Shown here piece after piece: positions 48,801 through 60,000 of a DNA stretch of 60,000 nt (its first letter is position 1; every line of letters begins with the position of its first letter). The stretch spans positions 56,085,964-56,145,963 of the forward strand of contig NC_087067.1 in the NCBI RefSeq assembly GCF_963678635.1, read 5' to 3'. The notes below the pieces were generated by a model, which made no database searches, was not told the DNA's origin, and saw only the letters and a program-made list of their open reading frames with translations. Position numbers and translations under genes: made by a program. This DNA is from Symsagittifera roscoffensis. Its lineage: Eukaryota > Xenacoelomorpha > Acoela > Convolutidae.

Positions 48801-51800
48801 TGCATATTTTTTGAGCTCAAAATCTGGTTTATTTTGACAATTTTCTTGATTTGTTACATATGTTATTGAACAAAATCTGATTTACAATTATGATTTTCTA
48901 TGATTTCTTTGCATAATTTTGAGCTCAAAATCTGGTTTATTGTTAATGAACAAAATCTGATTTACAATGATAATTTTCTATGATTTCATTGCATAATTTT
49001 GAGCTCAAAATCTGGTTTATTTTGACAATTTTCTTGATTTTTTTACATATGTTAATGCACAAAATTTGATTTACAATGATGATTTTTTATGATTTCATTG
49101 CAAATTTTTGAGCTCAAATTCTGGTTTATTTTGACAATTTTCTTGATTTGTTACATATGGTATTGAACAAAATCTGATTTACAATTATGATTTTCTATGA
49201 TTTCCTTGCATATTTTTGAGCTCAAAATCTGGTTTATTGTTAATGAACAAAAATCTGATTTACAATGATAAATTTTCTATGATTTCATTGCATAATTTTG
49301 AGCTCAAAATCTGGTTTATTTTGACAATTTTCTTGATTTTTTACATATGTTAATGCACAAAATTTGATTTACAATGATGATTTTTTTATGATTTCATTGC
49401 AAATTTTTGAGCTCAAATTCTGGTTTTTGACAATTTTCTTCATTTTTTACATATGTTAATGCACAAAATCTGATTTACAATGATGATTTTCTACGATTTC
49501 ATTGCATATTTTTGAGCTCAAATTCTGGTTTATTTTGACATTTTTTTTCATTTTTTACATATGTAATGCACAAAATCTGATTTACAATGATGATTTTCTA
49601 CAATTTCATTGCATATTTTTGAGCTCAAAATCTGGTTTATTTTGACAATTTTCTTGCTTTGTTACATATGTTAATGAACAAAATTTGATTTACAATGATG
49701 ATTTCCTATGATTTCATTGCATACTTTTGAGCTAAAAATATGGTTTATTTTGATAATTTTCTTGTTTTGTTACATATGCTATTGAACAAAATCTGATTTA
49801 CAATGATGATTTTCTACGATTCCATTGCATATTTTTGAGCTCAAAATCTGGTTTATTTGACAATTTTCTTGCTTTGTTACATATGTTAATGAACAAAATT
49901 TGATTTACAATGATGATTTTCTATGATTTCATTGCATATTTTTGAGCTCAAAATCTGGTTTATTTTGACAATTTTCTTGCTTTGTTACATATGTTAATGA
50001 ACAAAATTTGATTTACAATGATGATTTCTATGATTTCATTGCATATTTTTGAGCTAAAAATCTGGTTTATTGTTAATGAACAAAATCTGATTTACAATGA
50101 TGATTTTCTATGATTTCATTGCATAATTTTGAGCTCAAAATCTGGTTTATTTTGACAATTTTCTTGATTTGTTACATATGTTAATGCACAAAATCTGATT
50201 AACGATGATGTCTTTCAATGATTTCATTGCAAAATTTTGAGCTCAATTTCTGGTTTATTTTGACAATTTTTTTGATTTTTTACATATATTATTGCACAAA
50301 ATCTGATTTACAATGATGATTTTCTATGATTTCATTGCATATTTTTGGGCTGAAAATATGGTCTATTTTGATAATTTTCTTGATTTGTTACATATGCTAT
50401 TGAACAAAATCTGATTTACAATAATGATTTTCTATAATTTCATTGCATATTTTTGAGCTAAAAATCTGGTTTATTGTTAATGAACAAAATCTGATTTACA
50501 ATGATGGTTTTCTATAATTTCATTGCATATTTTTGAGCTCAAAATCTGGTTTATTTTGACAATTTTCTTGATTTGTTACATATGTTATTGAACAAAATCT
50601 GATTTACAATTATGATTTTCTATGATTTCTTTGCATATTTTGAGCTCAAAATCTGGTTTATTGTTAATGAACAAAATCTGATTTACAATGATAATTTTCT
50701 ATGATTTCATTGCATAATTTTGAGCTCAAAATCTGGTTTATTTTGACAATTTTCTTGATTTGTTACATATGTTAATGCACAAAATTTGATTTACAATGAT
50801 GATTTTCTATAATTTCATTGCAAATTTTTGAGCTCAAATTCTGGTTTATTTTGACAATTTTCTTCATTTTTTACATATGTTAATGCACAAAATCTGATTT
50901 ACAATGATGATTTTCTACGATTTCATTGCATATTTTTGAGCTCAAAATCTGGTTTATTTTGACAATTTTCTTGCTTTGTTACATATGTTAGTGAACAAAA
51001 TTTGATTTACAATGATGGTTTTCTATGATTTCATTGCATACTTTTGAGCTCAGATATGGTTTATTTTGACATTTTTCTTGATTTGTTACATATGTTATTG
51101 AACAAAATCTGATTTACAATTATGATTTTCTATGATTTAATTGCATATTTTTGGGCTCAAAATCTGGTTTATTGTTAATGAACAAAATCTGATTTACAAT
51201 GAAGATTTTCTATGATTTCATTGCATAATTTTGAGCTCAAAATCTGGTTTATTTTGACAATTTTCTTGATTTGTTACTTATGTTAATGCACAAAATCTGA
51301 TTAACAATGATCTCTTTCTATGATTTCATTGCAAATTTTTGAGCTCAAATTCTGGTTTATTTTGACAATTTTCTTGATTTTTTACATATGTTATTGCACA
51401 AAATCTGATTTACAATTATGATTTTCTATGATTTAATTGCATATTTTTGAGCTCAAAATCTGGTTTATTGTTAATGAACAAAATTTGATTTACAATGATG
51501 GCTTTCTTTGATTTCATTGCATATTTTTGAGCTCAAAATATGGTTTATTTTGATAATTTTCTTGATTTGTTACATATATTAATGCACAAAATCTGATTAA
51601 CAATGATGTCTTTCTATGATTTCATTGCATATTTTTGGGCTCAAAATCTGTTTTTTTTTTGACAATTTTCTTGATTTGTTACATATATTAATGAAAAAAA
51701 TTTGATTTACAATGATGGCTTTTTTTGATTTCATTGCATATTTTTGAGCTCAAAATATGGTTTATTTTGATAATTTCTTGGTTTGTTACATATGTTAAAG

Positions 51801-52070
51801 CACAAAATCTGATTTTCAATGATGATTTTCTATGATTTCATTGCATATTTTTGAGCTCAAAATATGGTTTATTTTGATAATTTTCTTGATTTGTTACATA
51901 TGTTAATGAACAAAATCTGATTTACAATGATGATTTTCTATGATTTCATTGCAAATTTTTGAGCTCAAATTCTGGTTTATTTTGACAATTTTCTTGATTT
52001 TTTACATATGTTAATGCACAAAATCTGATTTACAATGATGATTTTCTATGATTTCATTGCATAATTTTGA
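42889..52070. repeat. 108/80-bp satellite array with higher-order structure
   Basis: The long monomer is 108 bp: ACAAAATCTGATTTACAATG, ATGATTTTCTATGATTTCAT, TGCATATTTTTGAGCTCAAA, ATCTGGTTTATTTTGACAAT, then TTTCTTGATTTGTTACATAT and GTTAATGC. A short form of about 80 bp lacks the 28 bp from TTTTGACAAT to TTACATA. Rare variants mark higher-order units: GGGCTGAAAATATGGTCTAT occurs near 45283, 46712, 48623 and 50345, so units of about 1.43, 1.91 and 1.72 kb were amplified together. The strand is extremely AT-rich and has almost no open frame. Confidence 0.96.
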
Positions 52071-55000
52071 AATATTTTGCACGTGTGTTTTTATTTAAAA
52101 AATCAAGAATAAAGTTTTTCAATTAGTTTTCTAAATTGCATGTTTTTTTGCCTTGTTAGCAAAAAAAATCGATTTTAGTGTGTCGAATTCAAATAGATTT
52201 TTAGACACTTAAATTGATTTAAAATTTTCATAAAAGATCGATTTAAATCGATTTAAAATGGATTTAAGTGAGATTCTGATGGATTTGAGTGAGATTCCGA
52301 TGGATTTTAGTGAGTCGGAGAATCCATCGAAATCGATTTAAATCGATTTTTTAGACACTTAAATTGATTTAAAATTCTCAAAAAAATCGATTTAAATTGA
52401 TTTAAAATCCATTTGAGTTCGTAAAATGGTCATGGTTAATCGATTTAAATCAATTTAAAATCGATATTAATGAACAAAATTGATTTACAATGATGGCTTT
52501 CTTTGATTTCATTGCATATTTTTGAGCTCAAAATATGGTGTATTTTGATAATTTTCTTGATTTGTTACATATGTTAATGCACAAAATCTGATTAACAATG
52601 ATGTCTTTCTATGATTTCATTGCATATTTTTGGGCTCAAAATCTGGTTTTTTTTGACAATTTTCTTGATTTGTTACATTTATTAATGAAAAAAATTTGAT
52701 TTACAATGATGGCTTTTTTTGATTTCATTGCATATTTTTGAGCTCAAAATATGGTTTATTTTGATAATTTTCTTGGTTTGTTACATATGTTAATGCACAA
52801 AATCTGATTTACAATGATGATTTTCTATGATTTCATTGCATATTTTTGAGCTCAAAATATGGTTTATTTTGATAATTTTCTTGATTTGTTACATATGTTA
52901 ATGCACAAAATCTGATTTACAATGATGATTTTCTATGATTTCATTGCATATTTTTGAAATATCTTGCACGTGTGTTTTTATTTAAAAAATCAAGAATAAA
53001 GTTTTTCAATTGGTTTTTTAAATTGCATGTTTTTTTGCCTTGTTAGCAAAAAAAATCGATTTTAGTGTGTCCAATTCAAATAGATTTTTAGACACTTAAA
53101 TTGATTTAAAATTTTCATAAAAGATCGATTTAAATCGATTTAAAATGGATTTAAGTGAGATTCTGATGGATTTGAGTGAGATTCCGATGGATTTTAGTGA
53201 GTCGGAGAATCCATCGAAATCGATTTAAATCGATTTTTTAGACACTTAAATTGATTTAAAATTCTCAAAAAAATCGATTTAAATCGATTTAAAATCCATT
53301 TGAGTTCGTAAAATGGTCATGGTTAATCGATTTAAATCAATTTAAAATCGATATTAATGAACAAAATTGATTTACAATGATGGCTTTCTTTGATTTCATT
53401 GCATATTTTTGAGCTCAAAATATGGTGTATTTTGATAATTTTCTTGATTTGTTACATATGTTAATGCACAAAATCTGATTAACAATGATGTCTTTCTATG
53501 ATTTCATTGCATATTTTTGGGCTCAAAATCTGGTTTTTTTGACAATTTTCTTGATTTGTTACATATATTAATGAAAAAAATTTGATTTACAATGATGGCT
53601 TTTTTTGATTTCATTGCATATTTTTGAGCTCAAAATATGGTTTATTTTGATAATTTTCTTGGTTTGTTACATATGTTAATGCACAAAATCTGATTTACAA
53701 TGATGATTTTCTATGATTTCATTGCATATTTTTGAGCTCAAAATATGGTTTATTTTGATAATTTTCTTGATTTGTTACATATGTTAATGCACAAAATCTG
53801 ATTTACAATGATGATTTTCTATGATTTCATTGCATATTTTTGAAATATCTTGCACGTGTGTTTTTATTTAAAAAATCAAGAATAAAGTTTTTCAATTGGT
53901 TTTTTAAATTGCATGTTTTTTTGCCTTGTTAGCAAAAAAAAATCGATTTTAGTGTGTCGAATTCAAATAGATTTTTAGACACTTAAATTGATTTAAAATT
54001 TTCATAAAAGATCGATTTAAATCGATTTAAAATGGATTTAAGTGAGATTCTGATGGATTTGAGCGAGATTCCGATGGATTTTAGTGAGTCGGAGAATCCA
54101 TCGAAATCGATTTAAATCGATTTTTTAGACACTTAAATTGATTTAAAATTCTCAAAAAAATCGATTTAAATCGATTTAAAATCCATTTGAGTTCGTAAAA
54201 TGGTCATGGTTAATCGATTTAAATCAATTTAAAATCGATATTAATGAACAAAATTGATTTACAATGATGGCTTTCTTTGATTTCATTGCATATTTTTGAG
54301 CTCAAAATATGGTGTATTTTGATAATTTTCTTGATTTGTTACATATGTTAATGCACAAAATCTGATTAACAATGATGTCTTTCTATGATTTCATTGCATA
54401 TTTTTGGGCTCAAAATCTGTTTTTTTTTGACAATTTTCTTGATTTGTTACATATATTAATGAAAAAAATTTGATTTACAATGATGGCTTTTTTTGATTTC
54501 ATTGCATATTTTTGAGCTCAAAATATGGTTTATTTTGATAATTTTCTTGGTTCGTTACATATGTTAATGCACAAAATCTGATTTACAATGATGATTTTCT
54601 ATGATTTCATTGCATATTTTTGAGCTCAAAATATGGTTTATTTTGATAATTTTCTTGATTTGTTACATATGTTAATGCACAAAATCTGATTTACAATGAT
54701 GATTTTCTATGATTTCATTGCATATTTTTGAGCTCAAAATATGGTTTATTTTGATAATTTTCTTGATTTGTTACATATGTTAATGAACAAAATCTGATTT
54801 ACAATGATGATTTTCTATGATTTCATTGCAAATTTTTGAGCTCAAATTCTGGTTTATTTTGACAATTTTCTTGATTTTTTACATATGTTAATGCACAAAA
54901 TCTGATTTACAATGATGATTTTCTATGATTTCATTGCATAATTTTGAAATATTTTGCACGTGTGTTTTTATTTAAAATATTAAGAATAAATTTTTTCAAT

Positions 55001-56350
55001 TAGTTTTCTAAATTGCATGTATTTTTGCCTTGTTAGCAAAAAAAATCGATTTTAGTGTGTCGAATTCAAATAGATTTTTAGACACTTAAATTGATTTAAA
55101 ATTTTCACAAAAGATCAATTTAAATCGATTTAAAATGGATTTAAGTGAGATTCTGATGGATTTGAGTGAGATTCCGATGGATTTTAGTGAGTCGGAGAAT
55201 CCATCGAAATCGATTTAAATCGATTTTTTAGACACTTAAATTGATTTAAAATTCTGAAAAAAATCGATTTAAATCGATTTAAAATCCATTTGAGTTCGTA
55301 AAATGGTCATGGTTAATCGATTTAAAACAATTTAAAATCGATATTAATGAACAAAATTGATTTACAATGATGGCTTTCTTTGATTTCATTGCATATTTTT
55401 GGGCTCAAAATCTGGTTTTTTTTGACAATTTTCTTGATTTGTTACATATATTAATGAAAAAAATTTGATTTACAATGATGGCTTTTTTTGATTTCATTGC
55501 ATATTTTTGAGCTCAAAATATGGTTTATTTTGATAATTTTCTTGGTTCGTTACATATGTTAATGCACAAAATCTGATTTACAATGATGATTTTCTATGAT
55601 TTCATTGCATATTTTTGAGCTCAAAATATGGTTTATTTTGATAATTTTCTTGATTTGTTACATATGTTAATGCACAAAATCTGATTTACAATGATGATTT
55701 TCTATGATTTCATTGCATATTTTTGAGCTCAAAATATGGTTTATTTTGATAATTTTCTTGATTTGTTACATATGTTAATGAACAAAATCTGATTTACAAT
55801 GATGATTTTCTATGATTTCATTGCAAATTTTTGAGCTCAAATTCTGGTTTATTTTGACAATTTTCTTGATTTTTTACATATGTTAATGCACAAAATCTGA
55901 TTTACAATGATGATTTTCTATGATTTCATTGCATAATTTTGAAATATCTTGCACGTGTGTTTTTATTTAAAATATTAAGAATAAAGTTTTTCAATTAGTT
56001 TTCTAAATTGCATGTTTTTTTTGCCAAAAAAAATCGATTTTAGTGTGTCGAATTCAAATCGATTTTTAGACACTTAAATTGATTTAAAATTTTGATAAAA
56101 GATCGATTTAAATCGATTTAAGAATGATTTAAGTGAGATTCTGATGGATTTAAGTGAGATTCCGATGGATTTTAGTGAGTCGGAAAATCCATCGAAATCG
56201 ATTTAAATCGATTTTTTAGACACTTAAATTGATTTAAAATTCTCAAAAAAATCGATTTAAATCGATTGAAAATCCATTTGAGTTCGTAAAATGGTCATGG
56301 TTAATCGATTTAAATCAATTTAAAATCGATTTAAAATCGATTTAAATCGA
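52071..56350. repeat. Satellite with interspersed ~400-bp CGATTTAAAT blocks
   Basis: Five blocks at about 52071-52466, 52958-53354, 53843-54240, 54957-55344 and 55942-56350 interrupt the 108-bp satellite. Each starts GAAATAT(C/T)TTGCACGTGTG and contains ATCGATTTAAATCGATTT runs. It has a direct repeat of AGACACTTAAATTGATTTAA about 150 bp apart, and between them two to three copies of a ~21-bp GAGATTC(T/C)GATGGATTT(G/T)AGT subrepeat. Blocks 1-4 rejoin the satellite at ATCGATATTAATGAACAAAA. Block 5 instead runs into TCGACCGGAAACC and the unique spacer. Block spacing is 885-1,115 bp. Confidence 0.92.
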
Positions 56351-56529
56351 CCGGAAACCATTTCTGTCAGTGCGGGCATTTTTTTGTCCTTTAAAAGGTT
56401 TACTATTTCTCATGCATTAAGTTACTTATTCTTTTTGAGTCATTTTGAAAAATGCAATTTGGATGGTTTTTTTATTTTTTTTGTCTATTTTTGTTTCTTT
56501 CCGTGCTGTCCAGGGACATAAATTGAGCA

Positions 56530-56930
56530 CAGTAGCGTGCCAAGGGTAGGGAGGAGGTGACTGCCTAGCTCCCCCTTCCTCAATTCTGGCTGCCAAATTT
56601 TTCCGAAGGCTCCCCTCTTTGGTATATTTATTCGAGATCCAAATTTCGCTGGCCAATATCAAAAATTTTCTAAAGGCGCCTTGGGCGCCAATTTAACTAA
56701 ATTTGAGGGGGAGCGCACCTCAAAAAAAACGCAATTTTTTTGGTCAATTTAAAAAAAAAGTTCTCCAAATGTCGTTTTTAGCCTGTTTTTTCAAAAATTA
56801 ACTTGCGACGCCGATAATTTTTATCTGAATTGGGTTCTTACTGTTCTTTTGGAGAGCTGGAAAATCAAATTGGTCGGCCTAAAAAAAGCTGGACAAAATT
56901 TTTATTTTATTTTCTCTGCACACGCCACTG
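56530..56930. mobile_element. hAT-type MITE, 401 bp, with 8-bp target duplication
   Basis: The left end CAGTAGCGTGCC (56530) and the right end CACACGCCACTG (to 56930) are imperfect terminal inverted repeats of the CAGTGGCGTG type. Immediately outside are ATTGAGCA (56522-56529) and ATTGAGCG (56931-56938), an 8-bp target-site duplication with one mismatch. Eight-base duplications and CAGNGGCG ends are typical of the hAT superfamily. The 78-codon minus-strand frame at 56426-56662 crosses the left border of the MITE and is not a transposase. The element is non-autonomous. Confidence 0.75.
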
Positions 56931-57277
56931 ATTGAGCGCCTCGACTTTTTTTATTTTGCTAATGCGTATGTACGGAAATCCGGGTTTATAGACTGTTCAC
57001 AAGTCATTCCAATTTCAGCTGACGTGAGCTCAATTCTCCTAATGTATTTTAAGAAAACTCGGCCAAAATTGTTTCACAGCAAGAGATAGAAGCTCGGATT
57101 AATATATACTAATCAAAAATTTGCGAAACAAAAGTTTAGCTGAACTCTACATCGAAATTCTATACGAAGCTCTAAATTTGCATCTATAGCCTTAAACAAC
57201 TGATTGATGTATATAACGTCTAGTTATGATCAGGGGAGGATCTAGGAATTTCTCGATCTACGGAAAATGCATTCCTC

Positions 57278-57345
57278 ATTCAAGTGGAGAAGTGGTTACG
57301 TCTCCGCCTCTCAATCGAAAGGTCGGATGTTCGAGGCCCACCATG
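57278..57345 (+). other. tRNA-like SINE remnant or tRNA pseudogene
   Basis: A-box TGGAGAAGTGG at 57285-57295 (one difference from TGGCNNAGTGG) and B-box GTTCGAGGCC at 57329-57338 lie 44 bp apart start to start, a normal tRNA promoter spacing. The middle, TCCGCCTCTCAATC, looks like a worn anticodon arm. The acceptor, anticodon and T stems pair poorly, so a functional tRNA is unlikely. A pol III-derived SINE head is the best explanation. No clear tail or target duplication was found. Confidence 0.5.
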
Positions 57346-57944
57346 ATCCGTGCTCGTTGCTTGAGAATGAGACAGCATTACCCAGCCCAAAAAATAACCA
57401 CAAAAAATGCATCTAGTTTTTAAGTAGGGGCACAACAGCGGTTCGCCGTGATGAGCTGTAAAGCTGGTATGTTGGTCCTTTCCATCCTGGACAAATGGTC
57501 GTAAAGTTGAGTTTTTCTAATGAAAACGAGTCTACTTTTTTCAGGGATGCGTTTGAGTGTGTCGGACAGTTGTCGGGTGTCCAACTTGGCCATCAAGAGT
57601 GTCTTAGTGGCCGCAGGGGACAAACTGATTGTCGCGTCAGGAGATCACAACATCATAGTCAATATACAGACACTCACTGAACTGGTCAGAGCAATAACTT
57701 TTTTTCATGTTCGAGACATTAAGTAAATTTAGGCCATTTGAAACAACAGAAAAAAAACGTTAAAAAACAGTGAAATAATAAAATCATTTCAAGCATTTTA
57801 ATTACGGGCAGTATTTTAGATTAAAACAGTGTAATTGAGATTATTTGTAGCATAAGAAATCGAAAAATGAAGTTAAAATTGTTGACATATAAACGGGACG
57901 TTAAATTGAAACTGGAATGGAGGGTTGTAGGAACTTCTTGCCGC

Positions 57945-59623
57945 GTTAATGAACAAAATCTGATTTACAATGATGATTTTCTATGATTTCATTGCATATT
58001 TTTGAGCTCAAAATATGGTTTATTTTGATAATTTTCTTGATTTGTTACATATGTTAATGCACAAAATCTGATTTACAATGATGATTTTCTATGATTTCAT
58101 TGCATATTTTTGAAATATCTTGCACGTGTGTTTTTATTTAAAAAATCAAGAATAAAGTTTTTCAATTAGTTTTTTAAATTGCATGTTTTTTTGCCTTGTT
58201 AGCAAAAAAAATCGATTTTAGTGTGTCGAATTCAAATAGATTTTTAGACACTTAAATTGATTTAAAATTTTCATAAAAGATCGATTTAAATCGATTTAAA
58301 ATGGATTTAAGTGAGATTCTGATGGATTTGAGTGAGATTCCGATGGATTTTAGTGAGTCGGAGAATCCATCGAAATCGATTTAAATCGATTTTTTAGACA
58401 CTTAAATTGATTTAAAATTCTCAAAAAAATCGATTCAAATCGATTTAAAATCCATTTGAGTTCGTAAAATGGTCATGGTTAATCGATTTAAATCAATTTA
58501 AAATCGATATTAATGAACAAAATTGATTTACAATGATGGCTTTCTTTGATTTCATTGCATATTTTCGAGCTCAAAATATGGTGTATTTTGATAATTTTCT
58601 TGATTTGTTACATATGTTAATGCACAAAATCTGATTAACAATGATGTCTTTCTATGATTTCATTGCATATTTTTTGGCTCAAAATCTGGTTTTTTTTGAC
58701 AATTTTCTTGATTTGTTACATATATTAATGAAAAAAATTTGATTTACAATGATGGCTTTTTTTGATTTCATTGCATATTTTTGAGCTCAAAATATGGTTT
58801 ATTTTGATAATTTTCTTGGTTCGTTACATATGTTAATGCACAAAATCTGATTTACAATGATGATTTTCTATGATTTCATTGCATATTTTTGAGCTCAAAA
58901 TATGGTTTATTTTGATAATTTTCTTGATTTGTTACATATGTTAATGCACAAAATCTGATTTACAATGATGATTTTCTATGATTTCATTGCATATTTTTGA
59001 GCTCAAAATATGGTTTATTTTGATAATTTTCTTGATTTGTTACATATGTTAATGAACAAAATCTGATTTACAATGATGATTTTCTATGATTTCATTGCAA
59101 ATTTTTGAGCTCAAATTCTGGTTTATTTTGACAATTTTCTTGATTTTTTACATATGTTAATGCACAAAATCTGATTTACAATGATGATTTTCTATGATTT
59201 CATTGCATAATTTTGAAATATCTTGCACGTGTGTTTTTATTTAAAATATTAAGAATAAAGTTTTTCAATTAGTTTTCTAAATTGCATGTTTTTTTTGCCA
59301 AAAAAAATCGATTTTAGTGTGTCGAATTCAAATCGATTTTTAGACACTTAAATTGATTTAAAATTTTCATAAAAGATCGATTTAAATCGATTTAAAATTG
59401 ATTTAAGTGAGATTCTGATGGATTTAAGTGAGATTCCGATGGATTTTAGTGAGTCGGAAAATCCATCGAAATCGATTTAAATCGATTTTTTAGACACTTA
59501 AATTGATTTAAAATTCTCAAAAAAATCGATTTAAATCGATTTAAAATCCATTTGAGTTCGTAAAATGGTCATGGTTAATCGATTTAAATCAATTTAAAAT
59601 CGATTTAAAATCGATTTAAATCG
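57945..59623. repeat. Satellite with CGATTTAAAT blocks 6 and 7
   Basis: The 108-bp satellite resumes at 57945. Block 6 is at about 58112-58510 and rejoins the satellite. Block 7 (about 59216-59623) has the long right end and runs into the second copy of the unique spacer, exactly like block 5. Blocks 5 and 7 also share the variant TTTTTTTTGCC followed by a shortened A run. Confidence 0.92.
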
Positions 59624-60000
59624 ACCGGAAACCATTTCTGTCAGTGCGGGCATTTTTTTGTCCTTTAAAAGGTTTACTATTTCTCATGCATTAAGTTACT
59701 TATTCTTTTTGAGTCATTTTGAAAAATGCAATTTGGATGTTTTTTTTATTTTTTTTTGTCTATTTTTGTTTCTTTCCGTGCTGTCCAGGGACATAAATTG
59801 AGCACAGTAGCGTGCCAAGGGTAGGGAGGAGGTGACTGCCTAGCTCCCCCTTCCTCAATTCTGGCTGCCAAATTTTTCCGAAGGCTCCCCTCTTTGGTAT
59901 ATTTATTCGAGATCCAAATTTCGCTGGCCAATATCAAAAATTTTCTAAAGGCGCCTTGGGCGCCAATTTAACTAAATTTGAGGGGGAGCGCACCTCAAAA
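59624..60000. repeat. Second copy of the unique spacer, cut by the window end
   Basis: Starts CCGGAAACCATTTCTGTCAG and is nearly identical to 56351-56727, an offset of 3,273 bp. The left end of the hAT-type MITE recurs at 59803 with the same preceding ATTGAGCA. The MITE was therefore inserted before the whole 3.27 kb unit was duplicated. The 63-codon minus-strand frame at 59746-59937 is the repeat of the one at 56426-56662. Confidence 0.92.

Larger units (their letters stand above)
56351..57944. other. Unique spacer inside the satellite, first copy
   Basis: About 1.6 kb with higher G+C than the satellite. It starts CCGGAAACCATTTCTGTCAG, ends where the satellite resumes at GTTAATGAAC (57945), and its first 377 bp recur at 59624-60000. 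It contains a hAT-type MITE (56530-56930) and a tRNA-like SINE remnant (57278-57345). The overlapping frames at 57420-57726 (for example SNLAIKSVLVAAGDKLIVAS on the + strand) are not recognised, and both strands are open. Confidence 0.8.

Noticed and set aside
56426-57726. Short frames in the unique spacer.
   Set aside because: The 56426-56662 frame crosses a MITE border and the 57420-57726 frames are open on both strands; no domain was recognised.

Overview
The window reads as nuclear DNA of a metazoan, probably an aquatic invertebrate. It is very AT-rich, most coding traces are broken, introns are short with GT..AG ends, and about half of it is satellite DNA. The domains present (a BEN-like domain, a SUV4-20-type SET domain, a TNP2/CACTA-like transposase, an SGNH hydrolase fold and Ty3/gypsy pol pieces) are eukaryotic mobile-element content. 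No bacterial operon, rRNA, CRISPR or ordinary host gene could be supported. The species cannot be named from the sequence.

Layout: (1) 1-3874, five copies of a ~0.8 kb tandem repeat; (2) 4508-10489, about 48 copies of a 125-bp satellite, partly organised as 250-bp dimers; (3) 10490-19600, AT-rich DNA packed with small non-autonomous elements: two foldback elements, an ~310-bp MITE, three copies of a CCCGGGTTGACC-ended family, a CCCGCACTGA-ended element, and a broken Cys-rich coding fragment; (4) 20296-21735, two decayed Ty3/gypsy pol fragments in opposite orientation; (5) 24180-37272, the gene-bearing part: an SGNH-like gene inside a ~1.4 kb direct repeat, a 1.25-1.3 kb higher-order repeat studded with a GTGA..TCACGCTGGC motif, a five-exon BEN-like gene, a SUV4-20-like SET gene, a TNP2-like transposase pseudogene, and a second decayed copy of the SGNH repeat; (6) 37960-42810, about 14.5 copies of a 341-bp repeat, each carrying an exon-like segment between splice-like sites; (7) 42889-52070, a 108/80-bp satellite with higher-order structure; (8) 52071-60000, the same satellite interrupted by seven ~400-bp CGATTTAAAT-rich blocks and by a ~1.6 kb unique spacer (with a hAT-type MITE and a tRNA-like SINE remnant) that recurs after 3,273 bp.

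The coding traces of region 5 all lie on the + strand. Together they suggest one or more large cargo-bearing DNA transposons that combine a TNP2-like transposase with chromatin-type domains (SET, BEN) and an SGNH protein. Whether they form one element or a nest of insertions cannot be settled here, since no clear terminal inverted repeat or target-site duplication was found for the whole. Nearly every coding piece carries at least one stop or frameshift, so this copy is most likely dead.
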